A DNA stretch of 17,074 nt from JAKFWF01 sp031374115 (lineage in GTDB: Bacteria > Pseudomonadota > Alphaproteobacteria > Rhizobiales > Hyphomicrobiaceae), in contig JANMNO010000163.1 of assembly GCA_031374115.1 (NCBI GenBank), positions 1 to 17,074 of the forward strand, written 5' to 3'. Below are positions 1 to 8,084 of the stretch, one piece after another. The first letter of the stretch is position 1. Each line of letters begins with the position of its first letter. The notes beneath the pieces are model-generated. The model was not told the DNA's origin. It was given only the letters and a program-made list of their open reading frames with translations, and searched no databases. A program made the position numbers and the translations under genes.

Positions 1-1
1 C

Positions 2-454
2 GTGCATTTCCAACGCGCCGCCGAGGTCAAGCCCGACGATTGCCAGGCCTTGCTAGTGCTCACCGGTGTTCTTCGATCGCTGGGTCGCGAGCAGGACATG
101 CTGACGGCGGCGCGGGAAGGCGTTGCGCGTGCCGAGCGCGAACTCTCGCTCCATCCCGAGAACCCAAGACCCGCCTACCTAGGCGCCGTGGGCCTCGCGG
201 CGCTGGGCGAGCTTGATCGCGCCAAGGAGTGGGCGGATCGGGCGCTCGCCATCGATCCCGACGACGGCTTGACCCAATACAATGTAGCTTGCTTCTGCTC
301 GCTCGTGGGCGAGCATGAGCGAGCGATCGATTTACTGCTGCACTTGATTCCCCGCGCCACCCAGGAGCGAAAGGCGTGGGTGAAGCACGACTCTGATTTC
401 GACCCGATCCGAAGCCATCCGCGTTTCGCAATGGTGCTCGAGATGATCGGGTAG
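2..454 (+). CDS. TPR-repeat protein, C-terminal part (5' end outside window)
   Basis: The reading frame is open from the first bases of the window to a TAG at 452-454, so this is the 3' end of a longer gene; the GTG at position 2 need not be its start. The 150 visible residues contain tetratricopeptide-type helical pairs, with repeat signatures such as ALAIDPDDGLTQYNVACF around residues 80-97. The tail (KAWVKHDSDFDPIRSHPRF, about residues 125-143) is the usual end of TPR proteins of the adenylate/guanylate-cyclase or protein-kinase-linked type in Rhizobiales. TPR arrays bind other proteins. The catalytic or regulatory half, if any, lies to the left, so the function cannot be assigned. The TPR call is firm; the cyclase-linked idea is inference. 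Confidence 0.8.
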   Translation: MHFQRAAEVKPDDCQALLVLTGVLRSLGREQDMLTAAREGVARAERELSLHPENPRPAYLGAVGLAALGELDRAKEWADRALAIDPDDGLTQYNVACFCSLVGEHERAIDLLLHLIPRATQERKAWVKHDSDFDPIRSHPRFAMVLEMIG

Positions 455-496
455 GCATGCTATTGCCCAGGACAGAGAGCGTGTCACACGCCGAAC

Positions 497-1150
497 TCAT
501 GTGACCGGCCGGCAACTTCGTCCAGTCGGGTCAACATGAGGCATCGGCCTTACCGCCGCGCACGGCAGCACCACCCTCATCTCCTCCATCAGAGCGCGGT
601 CAGTGTTGTCGCCGGTCACGGCGACGTATTTGTTGATCGCACCGGTGGGGTCACGCTTGATGTTGGCAACCGCTTGCCATCGCCAGGATAATTGCCTGGA
701 TCGAGACCTTTATGCTCGGCAGAGCGATACCATCGGTGTCCGAGAAATCGGCCAAGATCTGATCTGGTCCTTATTCGTGAGAAGGTACATCGGACCGCCG
801 TTGATGGCCGAGATACCCTTTACCTTCGCAGATGTACGGGTGCGGTCCCATAAGATCAGCATGGGCGCGAGACCTGCCGCGGCGACCTGCACGCTGTCGC
901 TGAGGATAGCATCGTTCAAGGGAGCGCCGCCGCCCAATTGCACGTATTCCACTTCTAGTGGGACGCCCAAGCCCTTTGCGTTCTCCTCCCACAGCTTGTC
1001 ACGCTGCATGATCACGAGGGGGAGATACGACAACCCGATCTGAGTTGCGACCTTTACCCTGCCGAGTTCGGCGGAAGCCGATGATATCGTGAAGAGCGTC
1101 AAGATCACGGCACTCAACAAGTGCCATTGACGCTTGTACGTCGATTTCAC
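497..1150 (-). pseudogene. ABC transporter substrate-binding protein (NitT/TauT type), frameshifted and internally deleted
   Basis: The best start is the GTG at 1150-1148, with GGAGGG seven bases upstream. It opens a Sec signal peptide (VKSTYKRQWHLLSAVILTLF, then an SASA cleavage region), followed by VKVATQIGLSYLPLVIMQRD, the beginning of SsuA/TauA-like solute-binding proteins. This frame is good to about position 765. There the family-like sequence (LADFSDTDGIALPSIKVS) continues only after a one-base shift, down to about 675. A second shift leads to IKRDPTGAINKYVAVTGDNT, which resembles the C-terminal region of such proteins, and the frame stops at 497-499. Family members are about 320-340 residues, so a large middle section is missing. 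No permease or ATPase gene is adjacent. The gene is very probably dead. Its original ligand cannot be read. Confidence 0.8.
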
Positions 1151-1250
1151 GCTGCCCTCCAGGTTGGCGATCAGCGCCAAACTTGAATCGTGTACTGTCA
1201 AGCTCTACCCAGCTAGCAGTTGCTCGCCCATGGCTGATTGGAGCCACATC

Positions 1251-3509
1251 ATGCCCACTTCTATTTACAGACCGGACCTAATGGGAAGCGTTGCGCTAAG
1301 CCCCCGAGACGAGGTCGCGGCCGGCTCCTGGCAGAGCTTCACTCTGGTCTACACAGCGGGGCGCTTCGGGATCGACGATACCGGATCGATCAAGATTGGT
1401 CTTCGCTTTGCGACGGATTTCGGGCCGGTTCAGTTCACCGATCCAAAGGCGCCTGGATACACCAGCGTCGAGGCCTCCAATGGAGCCACGCTCGAAGCAA
1501 AATGGGAATTCAAGCGCAACATTCGGCCGTGGAGCCGTTCCCTTTACGTCGGCGTCGTCAAGGATTTCCTGGCGCCTGGTGATACAATTACAATCCGGTT
1601 TGGCGACCGCCGCCAAGGCTCGCCCGGCGTCCGGGTCCAGACTTATTGTGAGAGTGCGTTCGAGTTCCATGTGCTTGTCGACGCGGTCGCAACCTACGAC
1701 TATGTCGCATTACCGGTATCGCCCACGATCAAGATCATACCGGGCCCTGGCATTCGCTGGTTTGCCTTTCTCCCCACACTTGTGCGCGCCGGCGAGCCGT
1801 TCCGCTTGGCTCTGAAAATCGATGACAAATGGGGCAACCCATCCGATCGGGTCGATCGACTGGTAAACCTCAGCGCTGATGGGAAAATCACAGGGCTGCC
1901 GTCGAGCGTACGACTGAAACCCGATGCATTCGGTGCTGTCATCGAAGGATTGACGATCGGCGAACCAGGAGTGCGCACTATCGTCGTGAGCGATGACACG
2001 GGCGTCGAGTTGGCGCGCTCCAACCCGCTACGGGTTCTTCCGGGACCTACCCCGCTTGTTCACTACTGGGGAGATACTCATGGCCAGTCAAACGAGACCC
2101 TTGGCACAAATACCGCCCGCGAGTACTTCGAGTTTGGGCGTGACAGAGCCCACGTCGATGTCATGAGCCACCAGGGCAATGATTTCCAGATCACAGGCGA
2201 GTTCTGGCGGCGTCTGAATGACCTCAGCCGAGAGTTCGATCAATCGGGACGATTTGTCTGCTTCCCCGGATACGAATGGTCGGCCAACACCGCCGTAGGT
2301 GGCGACCGCAACGTCCACTATCGCTGGGAGGGCGAGACGATCCATCGCTCTTCGCATGCACAGATCATGGCTGGCGCGGATGTCGATGATGAAGGAACCG
2401 ACGCGCACGATGCGCATGACCTGTTCAAGAGGCTTGCAGGTAAGGACTGCGTCGTCCTTGCCCATGTCGGCGGCCGATACGCCGACATCAAATTCGCGCA
2501 CGATGGGAACCTCGAAACCGCCGTAGAGGTGCATTCGGCCTGGGGCACATTCGAATGGCTGCTGCGCGACGCATTGGAGGCAGGCTATCGCGTCGGCATT
2601 GTTGCCAACTCCGATGGCCACAAAGGGCGACCTGGCGCTTGCTATCCCGGCGCCTCCTTCTTCGGCAGCTATGGCGGCCTTACATGCTTTCTCGCTGAGC
2701 GGCTCGACCGTGATGCGATCTTCCAATCCCTACGACGTCGGCGGCACTACGCGACGACTGGAAACCGCGCCTACCTCGATGTTGCCGTTGAGCTCGCCTC
2801 CCCCGCAGAGGTATTCGGCAAAGATCCGGCATTGGGGCAATCGATCACGCAGCAGACACAGCGTGTCATCATGGGTGATATAGCCCGGGTCACGGACGAC
2901 GAGGTCTACCTCGTCATCGATGTCGTAGGGTCGGCGCCGATCGAGCGTCTTGATATCTTCGATGGCCTCGATCGTGTGGAAACCGTACGGCCGTATGGAG
3001 TAAATGAACTCGGCTCCCGCGTGCGACTGGTATACGAGGGTGCGGAGTATCGTGGCCGGGCTCGGACGACGAATTGGGATGGCGAACTACATCTCAATGG
3101 GAACCAAATCGAGCGGACCCAGGTAATCAATAACTGGAATCTCGATCGTGGCATTCAGCGACAGGATGCCAACTCCCTGGTATGGAAGGCCGTCACAACC
3201 GGCAATTACGGCGGCATCGATATGTGGCTGGACGCGGGTACCGACGGATTAATGTCTTTCAAGACCGCGCCAATGTCGGGCGACGTCAAGATCGCTGATC
3301 TCGGGGTCGAGCCACTAGTATTCGAAGCAGGCGGATTGGAGCGCGCCATCCGCATTCAACGCTTGCCAACGGCCATGACTACACGTCGGCTGACGTTGCG
3401 CCGCAAGATCAGGATCCGCCAGAAAGGTGATACGCGCCTGTTCGTCCGCATTCAGCAGGAGGATGGCCATCGTATGTGGTCAAGCCCGATCTACCTGTTT
3501 CGGAACTGA
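1251..3509 (+). CDS. DUF3604-domain protein (PHP-like metallo-phosphoesterase fold)
   Basis: The protein has 752 residues from the ATG at 1251, which has GGAG seven bases upstream. The frame is open further upstream, but that part overlaps the divergent pseudogene and lacks a better ribosome site. Residues 1-260 are beta-rich and of unknown role. From about 271 comes the DUF3604 core, related to the PHP metal-dependent phosphoesterases: GDTHGQ (274-279), HQGNDF, a histidine in LAHVGG (H405), EVHSAWG (H428) and NSDGHKGRPG (SDGH at 454-457). These Asp/His motifs are the expected metal ligands. The C-terminal 200 residues are again beta-rich. There is no signal peptide, so it is probably cytoplasmic. 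The substrate of this family is largely unknown. The gene diverges from a decayed solute-binding protein gene, so it may once have served an uptake system. Family assignment is confident; the activity is inference. Confidence 0.85.
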   Translation: MPTSIYRPDLMGSVALSPRDEVAAGSWQSFTLVYTAGRFGIDDTGSIKIGLRFATDFGPVQFTDPKAPGYTSVEASNGATLEAKWEFKRNIRPWSRSLYVGVVKDFLAPGDTITIRFGDRRQGSPGVRVQTYCESAFEFHVLVDAVATYDYVALPVSPTIKIIPGPGIRWFAFLPTLVRAGEPFRLALKIDDKWGNPSDRVDRLVNLSADGKITGLPSSVRLKPDAFGAVIEGLTIGEPGVRTIVVSDDTGVELARSNPLRVLPGPTPLVHYWGDTHGQSNETLGTNTAREYFEFGRDRAHVDVMSHQGNDFQITGEFWRRLNDLSREFDQSGRFVCFPGYEWSANTAVGGDRNVHYRWEGETIHRSSHAQIMAGADVDDEGTDAHDAHDLFKRLAGKDCVVLAHVGGRYADIKFAHDGNLETAVEVHSAWGTFEWLLRDALEAGYRVGIVANSDGHKGRPGACYPGASFFGSYGGLTCFLAERLDRDAIFQSLRRRRHYATTGNRAYLDVAVELASPAEVFGKDPALGQSITQQTQRVIMGDIARVTDDEVYLVIDVVGSAPIERLDIFDGLDRVETVRPYGVNELGSRVRLVYEGAEYRGRARTTNWDGELHLNGNQIERTQVINNWNLDRGIQRQDANSLVWKAVTTGNYGGIDMWLDAGTDGLMSFKTAPMSGDVKIADLGVEPLVFEAGGLERAIRIQRLPTAMTTRRLTLRRKIRIRQKGDTRLFVRIQQEDGHRMWSSPIYLFRN

Positions 3510-3519
3510 CGGTTTCCGA
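3500..3519 (+). terminator. Small hairpin across the DUF3604 stop codon
   Basis: TCGGAA (3500-3505) pairs with TTCCGA (3514-3519) around an eight-base loop that contains the TGA stop at 3507-3509. No T-tract follows, so it is a weak candidate for a transcript-end structure. Confidence 0.3.
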
Positions 3520-4028
3520 GACTGGAATTGCAGGTGCTTGGATTGCGCATAAACTGTGCCTCTGGAGGCATCGCCGCGCCAAGGCAGCCACTATTTTATT
3601 TCCGGTATTCATCTGGTGAGCCAACGGAAGTCGGTCTGGCCAGCCAATTCTGCTGCGGGCCGCTTCGGGTCATTCGCGTTGCGCTTCAGCGGGTAACGGT
3701 GAGTGTGCAGAGAAAGCTGCCGTTGCTGTTGGCACTCGTTGAGTTGATCGAACGATGGAACTGCATGACGCTCGACTGCCGATAGCCGACATCCCAGCTC
3801 GCTCCGTCTGCTGCTCTAGCTCGTGTATGAGGCTAGGCGCGGTAGCGAGTCGGGCAATGCTCAGGCAAGGTGTGTAGCGGTCGCAACTATGATCGACATA
3901 ATGGCGCCGCACTACATCACCCGCCAGCTTGAGAGCGTCTGCATCTCACACCCTGATCAGCGCCATCAGCGCTTGATGCCGACGATATTTATCCCACGGT
4001 ATCGCACCGTCGTTGGTTTGGGCCGCGC
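3520..4028. other. Gene-free stretch of about 500 bases with Bradyrhizobium-like intergenic debris
   Basis: Open frames here are short, lack ribosome sites and match no family I know. On the minus strand the segment around 3660-3800 contains words such as ATGACCCGAAGCGG and ATGTCGGCTATCGGCAGT. These resemble the degenerate, often mis-annotated 'MSAFG...' intergenic sequence common in Bradyrhizobium genomes. That resemblance is from memory, not a search. A short imperfect hairpin sits near 3956-3977. I see no RNA gene. Confidence 0.4.
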
Positions 4029-4057
4029 AGCGGTTGGCGCCGTTAGAGCCAACCGCT
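4029..4057 (-). terminator. Ten-base-pair hairpin enclosing the corA stop codon
   Basis: AGCGGTTGGC (4029-4038) and GCCAACCGCT (4048-4057) are perfect inverted repeats with a nine-base loop. The corA stop codon (TAA, 4045-4043) lies inside the loop. The right arm therefore encodes the last residues of CorA. No T-run follows on the minus strand, so if it terminates transcription it does so without a classical U-tract. Confidence 0.55.
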
Positions 4058-5059
4058 CCGGCGGAAGCGGACATAAAGTGTGACACAGGCGGCGAGGATC
4101 CCGCCGACAACCACGAAATACCCATACTGCCACTTCAGCTCCGGCATATTCTCGAAATTCATACCGTAGATACCGGCAATCGCCGTCGGTACCGCGAGCA
4201 TAGCAGCCCAGGCCGCGAGGCGGCGGGTGATCTGGGTCTGCTGCGCCTGCCCGGTCATCAGGCTTGCCTCGAAAGCGAATGCGAGCACCTCGCGCAGCGC
4301 GTCGATCTCATCCTGGATGCGGCGCACGTGATCGGTCACGTCGCGGAAAAGCGGCTGCATCTCGGCGCCGATGGGTTTCGCGTCGGCATGTTCGAGACGT
4401 CGGCAAACTTCGACCAGCGGCAATGCAGCGTTGCGCAAACGCAGCAGGTCGCGGCGGAGCATGTACAGCCGTTGTACCTTGGATTGATCGAGTGCCGTGA
4501 CGAAAACGTTGTCTTCGAGCGTCTCGACCTCGGCGTTGATTGTCTCCAGCACAGGCATGTAATTGTCGACGATGAAATCGAGAATCGCATAGAGGATGTA
4601 GTCCTCGCCGTTCGACAACAGGGCCGGACAGGCTTCGCACCGCTGCCGGACGGCGTTGTAGGACGTCGACGCGCCGTGGCGGACTGAGACGACGTAGCCG
4701 TGCCCGACGAAGATGTGCGTTTCACCGAACACGATGCGGTCGTTCAGCATCTGCGCCGTTCGCGCAACAATGAAGAGGGCGTCGCCGTACTGCTCCAACT
4801 TCGGTCGCTGATGCGGCTTACCCGCGTCCTCGATCGCCAGCGGATGCAGATTGAGCTGCGCTTGGACGCGCGCGAGCAGCTCGTGACTCGGCTCCAACAG
4901 CCCGATCCAGACGATGTGGCCCGCACGTTTTGACCATGCGCCGGCTTCGTCGACAGGAATGTCGAGCACCCGGCGGCCCGCGGCATATACGCTGGCGGCG
5001 ATCACACCAGTTTCGATGGCAGTCTGCGGTTCAGGATCTATTTCCGGTTTCGTGTCCAC
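4043..5059 (-). CDS. corA: CorA-family magnesium/cobalt transporter
   Basis: This inner-membrane divalent cation channel of 338 residues is the usual size for the family. The start is the GTG at 5059-5057, with GAGGG six bases upstream. A long cytoplasmic domain (about 1-275) holds the family pattern WIGLLEPSHELL near residue 52, PLAIEDAG, and coiled alpha-helical segments. Two C-terminal membrane helices follow (about 280-298 and 313-331), separated by the signature YGMNFENMPEL, with GMN at 299-301; this loop selects hydrated Mg2+. The C-terminus is basic (RFRRSGWL), as expected for the cytoplasmic tail. The gene stands alone between a gene-free stretch and a truncated small gene. No Mg-sensing leader is evident in the short upstream region. 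The family call is very secure. Mg versus Co/Ni preference cannot be read. Confidence 0.95.
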   Translation of the reverse strand: MDTKPEIDPEPQTAIETGVIAASVYAAGRRVLDIPVDEAGAWSKRAGHIVWIGLLEPSHELLARVQAQLNLHPLAIEDAGKPHQRPKLEQYGDALFIVARTAQMLNDRIVFGETHIFVGHGYVVSVRHGASTSYNAVRQRCEACPALLSNGEDYILYAILDFIVDNYMPVLETINAEVETLEDNVFVTALDQSKVQRLYMLRRDLLRLRNAALPLVEVCRRLEHADAKPIGAEMQPLFRDVTDHVRRIQDEIDALREVLAFAFEASLMTGQAQQTQITRRLAAWAAMLAVPTAIAGIYGMNFENMPELKWQYGYFVVVGGILAACVTLYVRFRRSGWL

Positions 5060-5127
5060 TTGAAACCCTCAATACGAGGCTGCCTTTGGCCCATATCCAC
5101 CCGATGAAGAACAGTTAGAGGACCTGA

Positions 5128-5328
5128 GATTGCTACCATTTTGAGGCCTCTGCAAGATCGGAGGCGGCAAAGGTGCTCGACTTTGAGGCGAAGCTCGTGG
5201 CGAAAGGGATCCTGCCGTCATCGGTGAAGCTGCTGGCTGCGAACCTGACGTGGAGTCAATCGCGTGACGCCATCCACCGCGCTGCGAAGCAGCGTTCCTC
5301 GAGAATTGCAAAGCCGACCTGTGCATGA
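5128..5328 (+). other. Coding-like remnant without a start codon
   Basis: A frame with no ATG is open from 5128 to a TGA at 5326-5328. It reads like real protein in composition (for example FEAKLVAKGILPSSVKLLAA) with third positions rich in G/C. I do not recognise the family. It runs into the beginning of the next small frame in a different phase. It may be the tail of a deleted gene, or it may be chance. Confidence 0.25.
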
Positions 5329-5519
5329 CGATGAAGATGGAGGAAGGCGCGCCGCTAGCAGGAACCAACAGCTTCACCGAGGCTCAAGCGCAGGACAGAA
5401 TAATGGCGGCGGGCTTCACCAAGGTCTCAGCCTTGAAAAAAGACGATAAGGGTCTTTGGCGCGGAACCGCGTCAGATGCAACAAAGACCACCGATGTTGC
5501 CGTCGATTTTAAGGACTAG
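5325..5519 (+). pseudogene. Truncated small protein of a Rhizobiales secreted family ('NSFTEAQA...' domain)
   Basis: The 64-residue frame contains APLAGTNSFTEAQAQDRIMA, then GFTKVSALKKDDKGLWRGTA and VAVDFKD. I recognise this as the C-terminal domain of a small secreted hypothetical protein, similar in layout to PepSY-type domains, that is common in Bradyrhizobium and relatives. Family members normally begin with a signal peptide and a Pro/Ala-rich linker; here there is neither. Upstream in the same frame is a TGA at 5265-5267 and unrelated sequence. No ribosome site precedes the ATGs at 5325, 5331 or 5337. The usual last residues after the final beta strand (a GNV-type ending) are also missing. 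It is most likely a remnant, though a short cytoplasmic product cannot be excluded. Recognition is from memory. Confidence 0.5.
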
Positions 5520-5547
5520 CATACGTTACAACTGGACTTTGTAACAC

Positions 5548-5577
5548 CGCATGGCCGCCGTGACGGGCGGCCATGCG
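5548..5577. terminator. Strong hairpin between convergent genes
   Basis: CGCATGGCCGCC (5548-5559) and GGCGGCCATGCG (5566-5577) are perfect 12-base inverted repeats with the loop GTGACG. The hairpin begins immediately after the GH130 stop codon (5580-5578, minus strand) and lies 28 bases beyond the stop of the plus-strand small frame. It could serve as a shared terminator. There is no clear T-tract on either side. Confidence 0.65.
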
Positions 5578-6870
5578 TCAATCTGTAATCGCACTCATCA
5601 AGTCTGCGATCTTGATGGTCGCGAAGTTCGAAAACGTATCGGATATTGCGTAGGGCAAGATGATCCTGTCGCCATGGCGCATCGCCCCGCAGGTGTAGAC
5701 AACGTTTGGCACGTAGCCCTCGCGTTGAGCGGGCTCCGGACGCACCAGGGGCTCACGCGATCGTGCAAGCACCTTGGAGGGATCTTTTTTGTCGAGGAGA
5801 ACCGCGCCGATCGAGTACTTACGCACCGGACCAACACCATGGGTCAGAAGCAGCCAGCAGTCATCGAGCTCAATCGGGGAGCCGCAGCTGCCGATCTGAA
5901 CGAACTCCCACGGAAACTCCGGCGTAAGGATCGCCTGGCCGCCATTCCAAGTATAAAGATCGTCGGAGTATATGAGATACAGGTTCTCGTTGTCCTGCCT
6001 CGCGATCATCGCATATTGACCATTGATCTTGCGCGGAAACAGCGCCATGCCCTTATTGCGTGCGGCGGCTCCGGCCAGTGGCGTCATGCGGAACTTCAGG
6101 AAATCCGTTGTTTCGAGAAGCTCAGATCGAATAGCCCGGCCGCTGTAGGCGGTGTAGGTGGCATAGTAAGTGGACCGCCCCTTATCGTCAAATTGCACAA
6201 AGCGGGCGTCCTCGATACCATTCGATTGGGCGTCAGTAATGGGAAAGATGACGCGCTCGCTGAGATCCCCATCAGCGCGGAAATCCACTTCGACATCATC
6301 TCCGTTGGATCTGGCCGTGCGGCTGCCAATGTTCGGGACCGATGCCAGTCGTGCAGTGGGGTCGACGGTGATACTTCCATCCGCCCCGATCGTTCCGGAC
6401 CGAAACGTCAACGAGGAGATATGCCCCTCGCCGACAGCACGGAGGCTGAGAATAAACCGGCAGCCACGCTCCGGCGCGCCGGTCTGGTCGGGGTGCCTGA
6501 CAATGCTCGGATTGAACAAAGCCGAGGCCTCAAAAGAGTACTCGTGCATAAAGTACGCGCCGATCAGGCGCCGCTGCGTTTTGTTGAGGACCGCATGCGG
6601 TTCAAAGGCCTCCTCCATCTCGGCAGCGCGTGCCTCGAATATTTCCAGTAGATTCCGGTGTCGGCCTTCGAAATTTTCAAGCACCTCGGCTAATTGCCGT
6701 ACGGCCGCGTCGCTGTCGAGCCTCAGAACCCTGGCAACGATATGGTTGGCCCTAGTCTTGTCCGTCGGATTGAGGTCGCGGGGTTCAGTTGCGGGTTTGA
6801 AGGGCCTTACCACGACCCGCGCTGGATCGGGGCGCAGGTGTAAGGAATGGCGGTTCAAGAATCGGGACAT
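5578..6870 (-). CDS. GH130 family mannoside phosphorylase or beta-mannosidase
   Basis: The protein has 430 residues from the ATG at 6870-6868, a start chosen because the GH130 N-terminus (RPDPARVVVRPF, EPRDLNPTDKTRANHIV) begins just after it. A purine-rich AGGGGGA lies about 13 bases upstream. GH130 enzymes are five-bladed beta-propellers that phosphorolyse or hydrolyse beta-mannosides. Visible landmarks are a helical N-terminal segment (50-110), NPSIV (120-124), GIEDARFV (218-225, with the conserved Asp region of the active site), YYATYTAYSG (235-244), KGMALFPRKI (273-282), GSCGSP (327-332) and LTHGVGPVRKYSIGA (342-356). No signal peptide is present, which fits an intracellular phosphorylase. 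It is the last gene of the manA-GT4 operon. Phosphorylase versus hydrolase, and linkage, cannot be decided by eye. Confidence 0.9.
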   Translation of the reverse strand: MSRFLNRHSLHLRPDPARVVVRPFKPATEPRDLNPTDKTRANHIVARVLRLDSDAAVRQLAEVLENFEGRHRNLLEIFEARAAEMEEAFEPHAVLNKTQRRLIGAYFMHEYSFEASALFNPSIVRHPDQTGAPERGCRFILSLRAVGEGHISSLTFRSGTIGADGSITVDPTARLASVPNIGSRTARSNGDDVEVDFRADGDLSERVIFPITDAQSNGIEDARFVQFDDKGRSTYYATYTAYSGRAIRSELLETTDFLKFRMTPLAGAAARNKGMALFPRKINGQYAMIARQDNENLYLIYSDDLYTWNGGQAILTPEFPWEFVQIGSCGSPIELDDCWLLLTHGVGPVRKYSIGAVLLDKKDPSKVLARSREPLVRPEPAQREGYVPNVVYTCGAMRHGDRIILPYAISDTFSNFATIKIADLMSAITD

Positions 6871-8083
6871 TGACAATGCGGCTTCCCCCTGAGGATGTTC
6901 GCTCGGGCGCGGCGCGGTTTTCCACGTCAGTCGCCACTTTAGATCCAGGTCTTGGTCCATCGCGTACGGTATTTTCCTGGAATGACCGTAACTCGACAAG
7001 ACCGAGCAGATAAGACAGTACGGATTCAGCGCCCATGTTTGCGTTGGCTCGATCGGGATGGAGGCCATCGAGGCAGCTTCCGGTCTCAAGATCAATCAGC
7101 GATGTTTTTAACTCGTTCCTGCCGAGAAACCAAGCGAACGCATCCATCGCCTTCGAAAACCACGCTGCATCACCTTCCGCGCGAGCCGCGGCGAGGCAAG
7201 CGGATATCGTCGCCGCCGCCTCTACAGGCTGCTGGTCGAACGCCGCAGGTCTCTGAAAGCGTGTTCCGAAGCTTGTCGATCCGACCGGACGGAAGCATCC
7301 CGAAGGTGCGGTTTGAATTGCCGTCAGCCATCGCAAGGAACGGATACCGGCCTCGACATACGCGGCCGATTGCACGGTCACGCCGGTTTGGATCAGGGCC
7401 TGCGGCAATCGCGCGTTGTCGTAAGCCAGCACATCCTCAAACCAGTGCCAATGATTGGGCCATGACTGGGGCTTAGGATCCATGAGCATCGACTGCAACC
7501 TGTCAGCCAAGAGCCGGCGCATCCTATCTAAGACGTGATTGCCGCCGACAGTGGGGCAACAGGCCTCCAATCCCAGCAGGGTGAAGCCCCAGGCGCGCGG
7601 CGATGAGAACTGCTCGACCACAGGCAGCGCCGTCGCAAATAGTGCCGCCGCCCATCGCCGCCGCGATGCATCGGTGTCACCGCGCGCGCATTGGCCGAGC
7701 GCCCAAAGTGTCCGCCCGTGACTGTCTTCCGATCCCTTGTCCTCAAGCCAACGCCGGTCGTAGCTCATGAAATTGCGGAAACGTCGAGTATCGGGATTCC
7801 AGGCGTGCTGAATGAACGCGGCAAATCGGGCCGTCACGACTTCCGGCAGGCGTGGGCTGTCGGGTCCCCCAAGCGCGCAAGCAAGCAGCAACGCGCGAGC
7901 ATTGTCGTCGACGCAATAGCCATGGGATCGGTCGGGAACCGAGTGAACGGCATGCTGCATAAGCCCCGTACTGTCGCACATGGAGAGAAAATGACCGGTT
8001 CTTAGCGCCGGAATGAGGACGTGCGCGGAACGCCGTTCCTGCTGATCAACGCCGCTTGATTTCCCTGAGCTCATGGGCCTCAT
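6785..8083 (-). CDS. All-alpha, six-hairpin glycosidase-like protein associated with GT4/GH130
   Basis: The protein has 432 residues. Its ATG at 8083-8081 lies one base after the stop of the glycosyltransferase gene, so translation is probably coupled. The sequence is almost entirely helical. Repeated acidic/aromatic motifs suggest an (alpha/alpha)6 barrel: HGYCVDDNARAL (54-65), EDSHGRTLWALG (119-130), WHWFEDVLAYDNARLPQAL (212-230), FDQQPVEAAA (282-291) and DRANANMGAESVLSYLL (344-360). Similar proteins are often labelled 'glycosyltransferase' because they occur next to, or fused with, GT4 enzymes, but no nucleotide-sugar fold is visible here. A role in trimming or handling the glycan is inference. 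The C-terminal 60 residues are low in structure, and the last 86 bases overlap the start of the GH130 gene. No signal peptide. Confidence 0.75.
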   Translation of the reverse strand: MRPMSSGKSSGVDQQERRSAHVLIPALRTGHFLSMCDSTGLMQHAVHSVPDRSHGYCVDDNARALLLACALGGPDSPRLPEVVTARFAAFIQHAWNPDTRRFRNFMSYDRRWLEDKGSEDSHGRTLWALGQCARGDTDASRRRWAAALFATALPVVEQFSSPRAWGFTLLGLEACCPTVGGNHVLDRMRRLLADRLQSMLMDPKPQSWPNHWHWFEDVLAYDNARLPQALIQTGVTVQSAAYVEAGIRSLRWLTAIQTAPSGCFRPVGSTSFGTRFQRPAAFDQQPVEAAATISACLAAARAEGDAAWFSKAMDAFAWFLGRNELKTSLIDLETGSCLDGLHPDRANANMGAESVLSYLLGLVELRSFQENTVRDGPRPGSKVATDVENRAAPERTSSGGSRIVNVPILEPPFLTPAPRSSAGRGKALQTRN

Positions 8084-8084
8084 G

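Noticed and set aside
603..1043. Plus-strand frame opposite the solute-binding protein remnant
   Set aside because: The minus strand gives a clear signal peptide and family sequence; this is its complement.
1134..1250. Upstream extension of the DUF3604 gene
   Set aside because: It overlaps the start of the divergent gene and lacks a ribosome site; the ATG at 1251 has GGAG at good spacing.
2088..2726. Open frame opposite DUF3604 (212 codons)
   Set aside because: It covers the conserved metal-site region of DUF3604 and has no motif of its own.
3528..3912. Two small frames in the gene-free stretch (85 and 80 codons)
   Set aside because: No start signals, no family; looks like degenerate intergenic sequence.
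5551..6651. Long open frame opposite the GH130 gene (366 codons)
   Set aside because: No ribosome site or recognisable domain, and it would cross the strong hairpin at 5548-5577; shadow of GH130.
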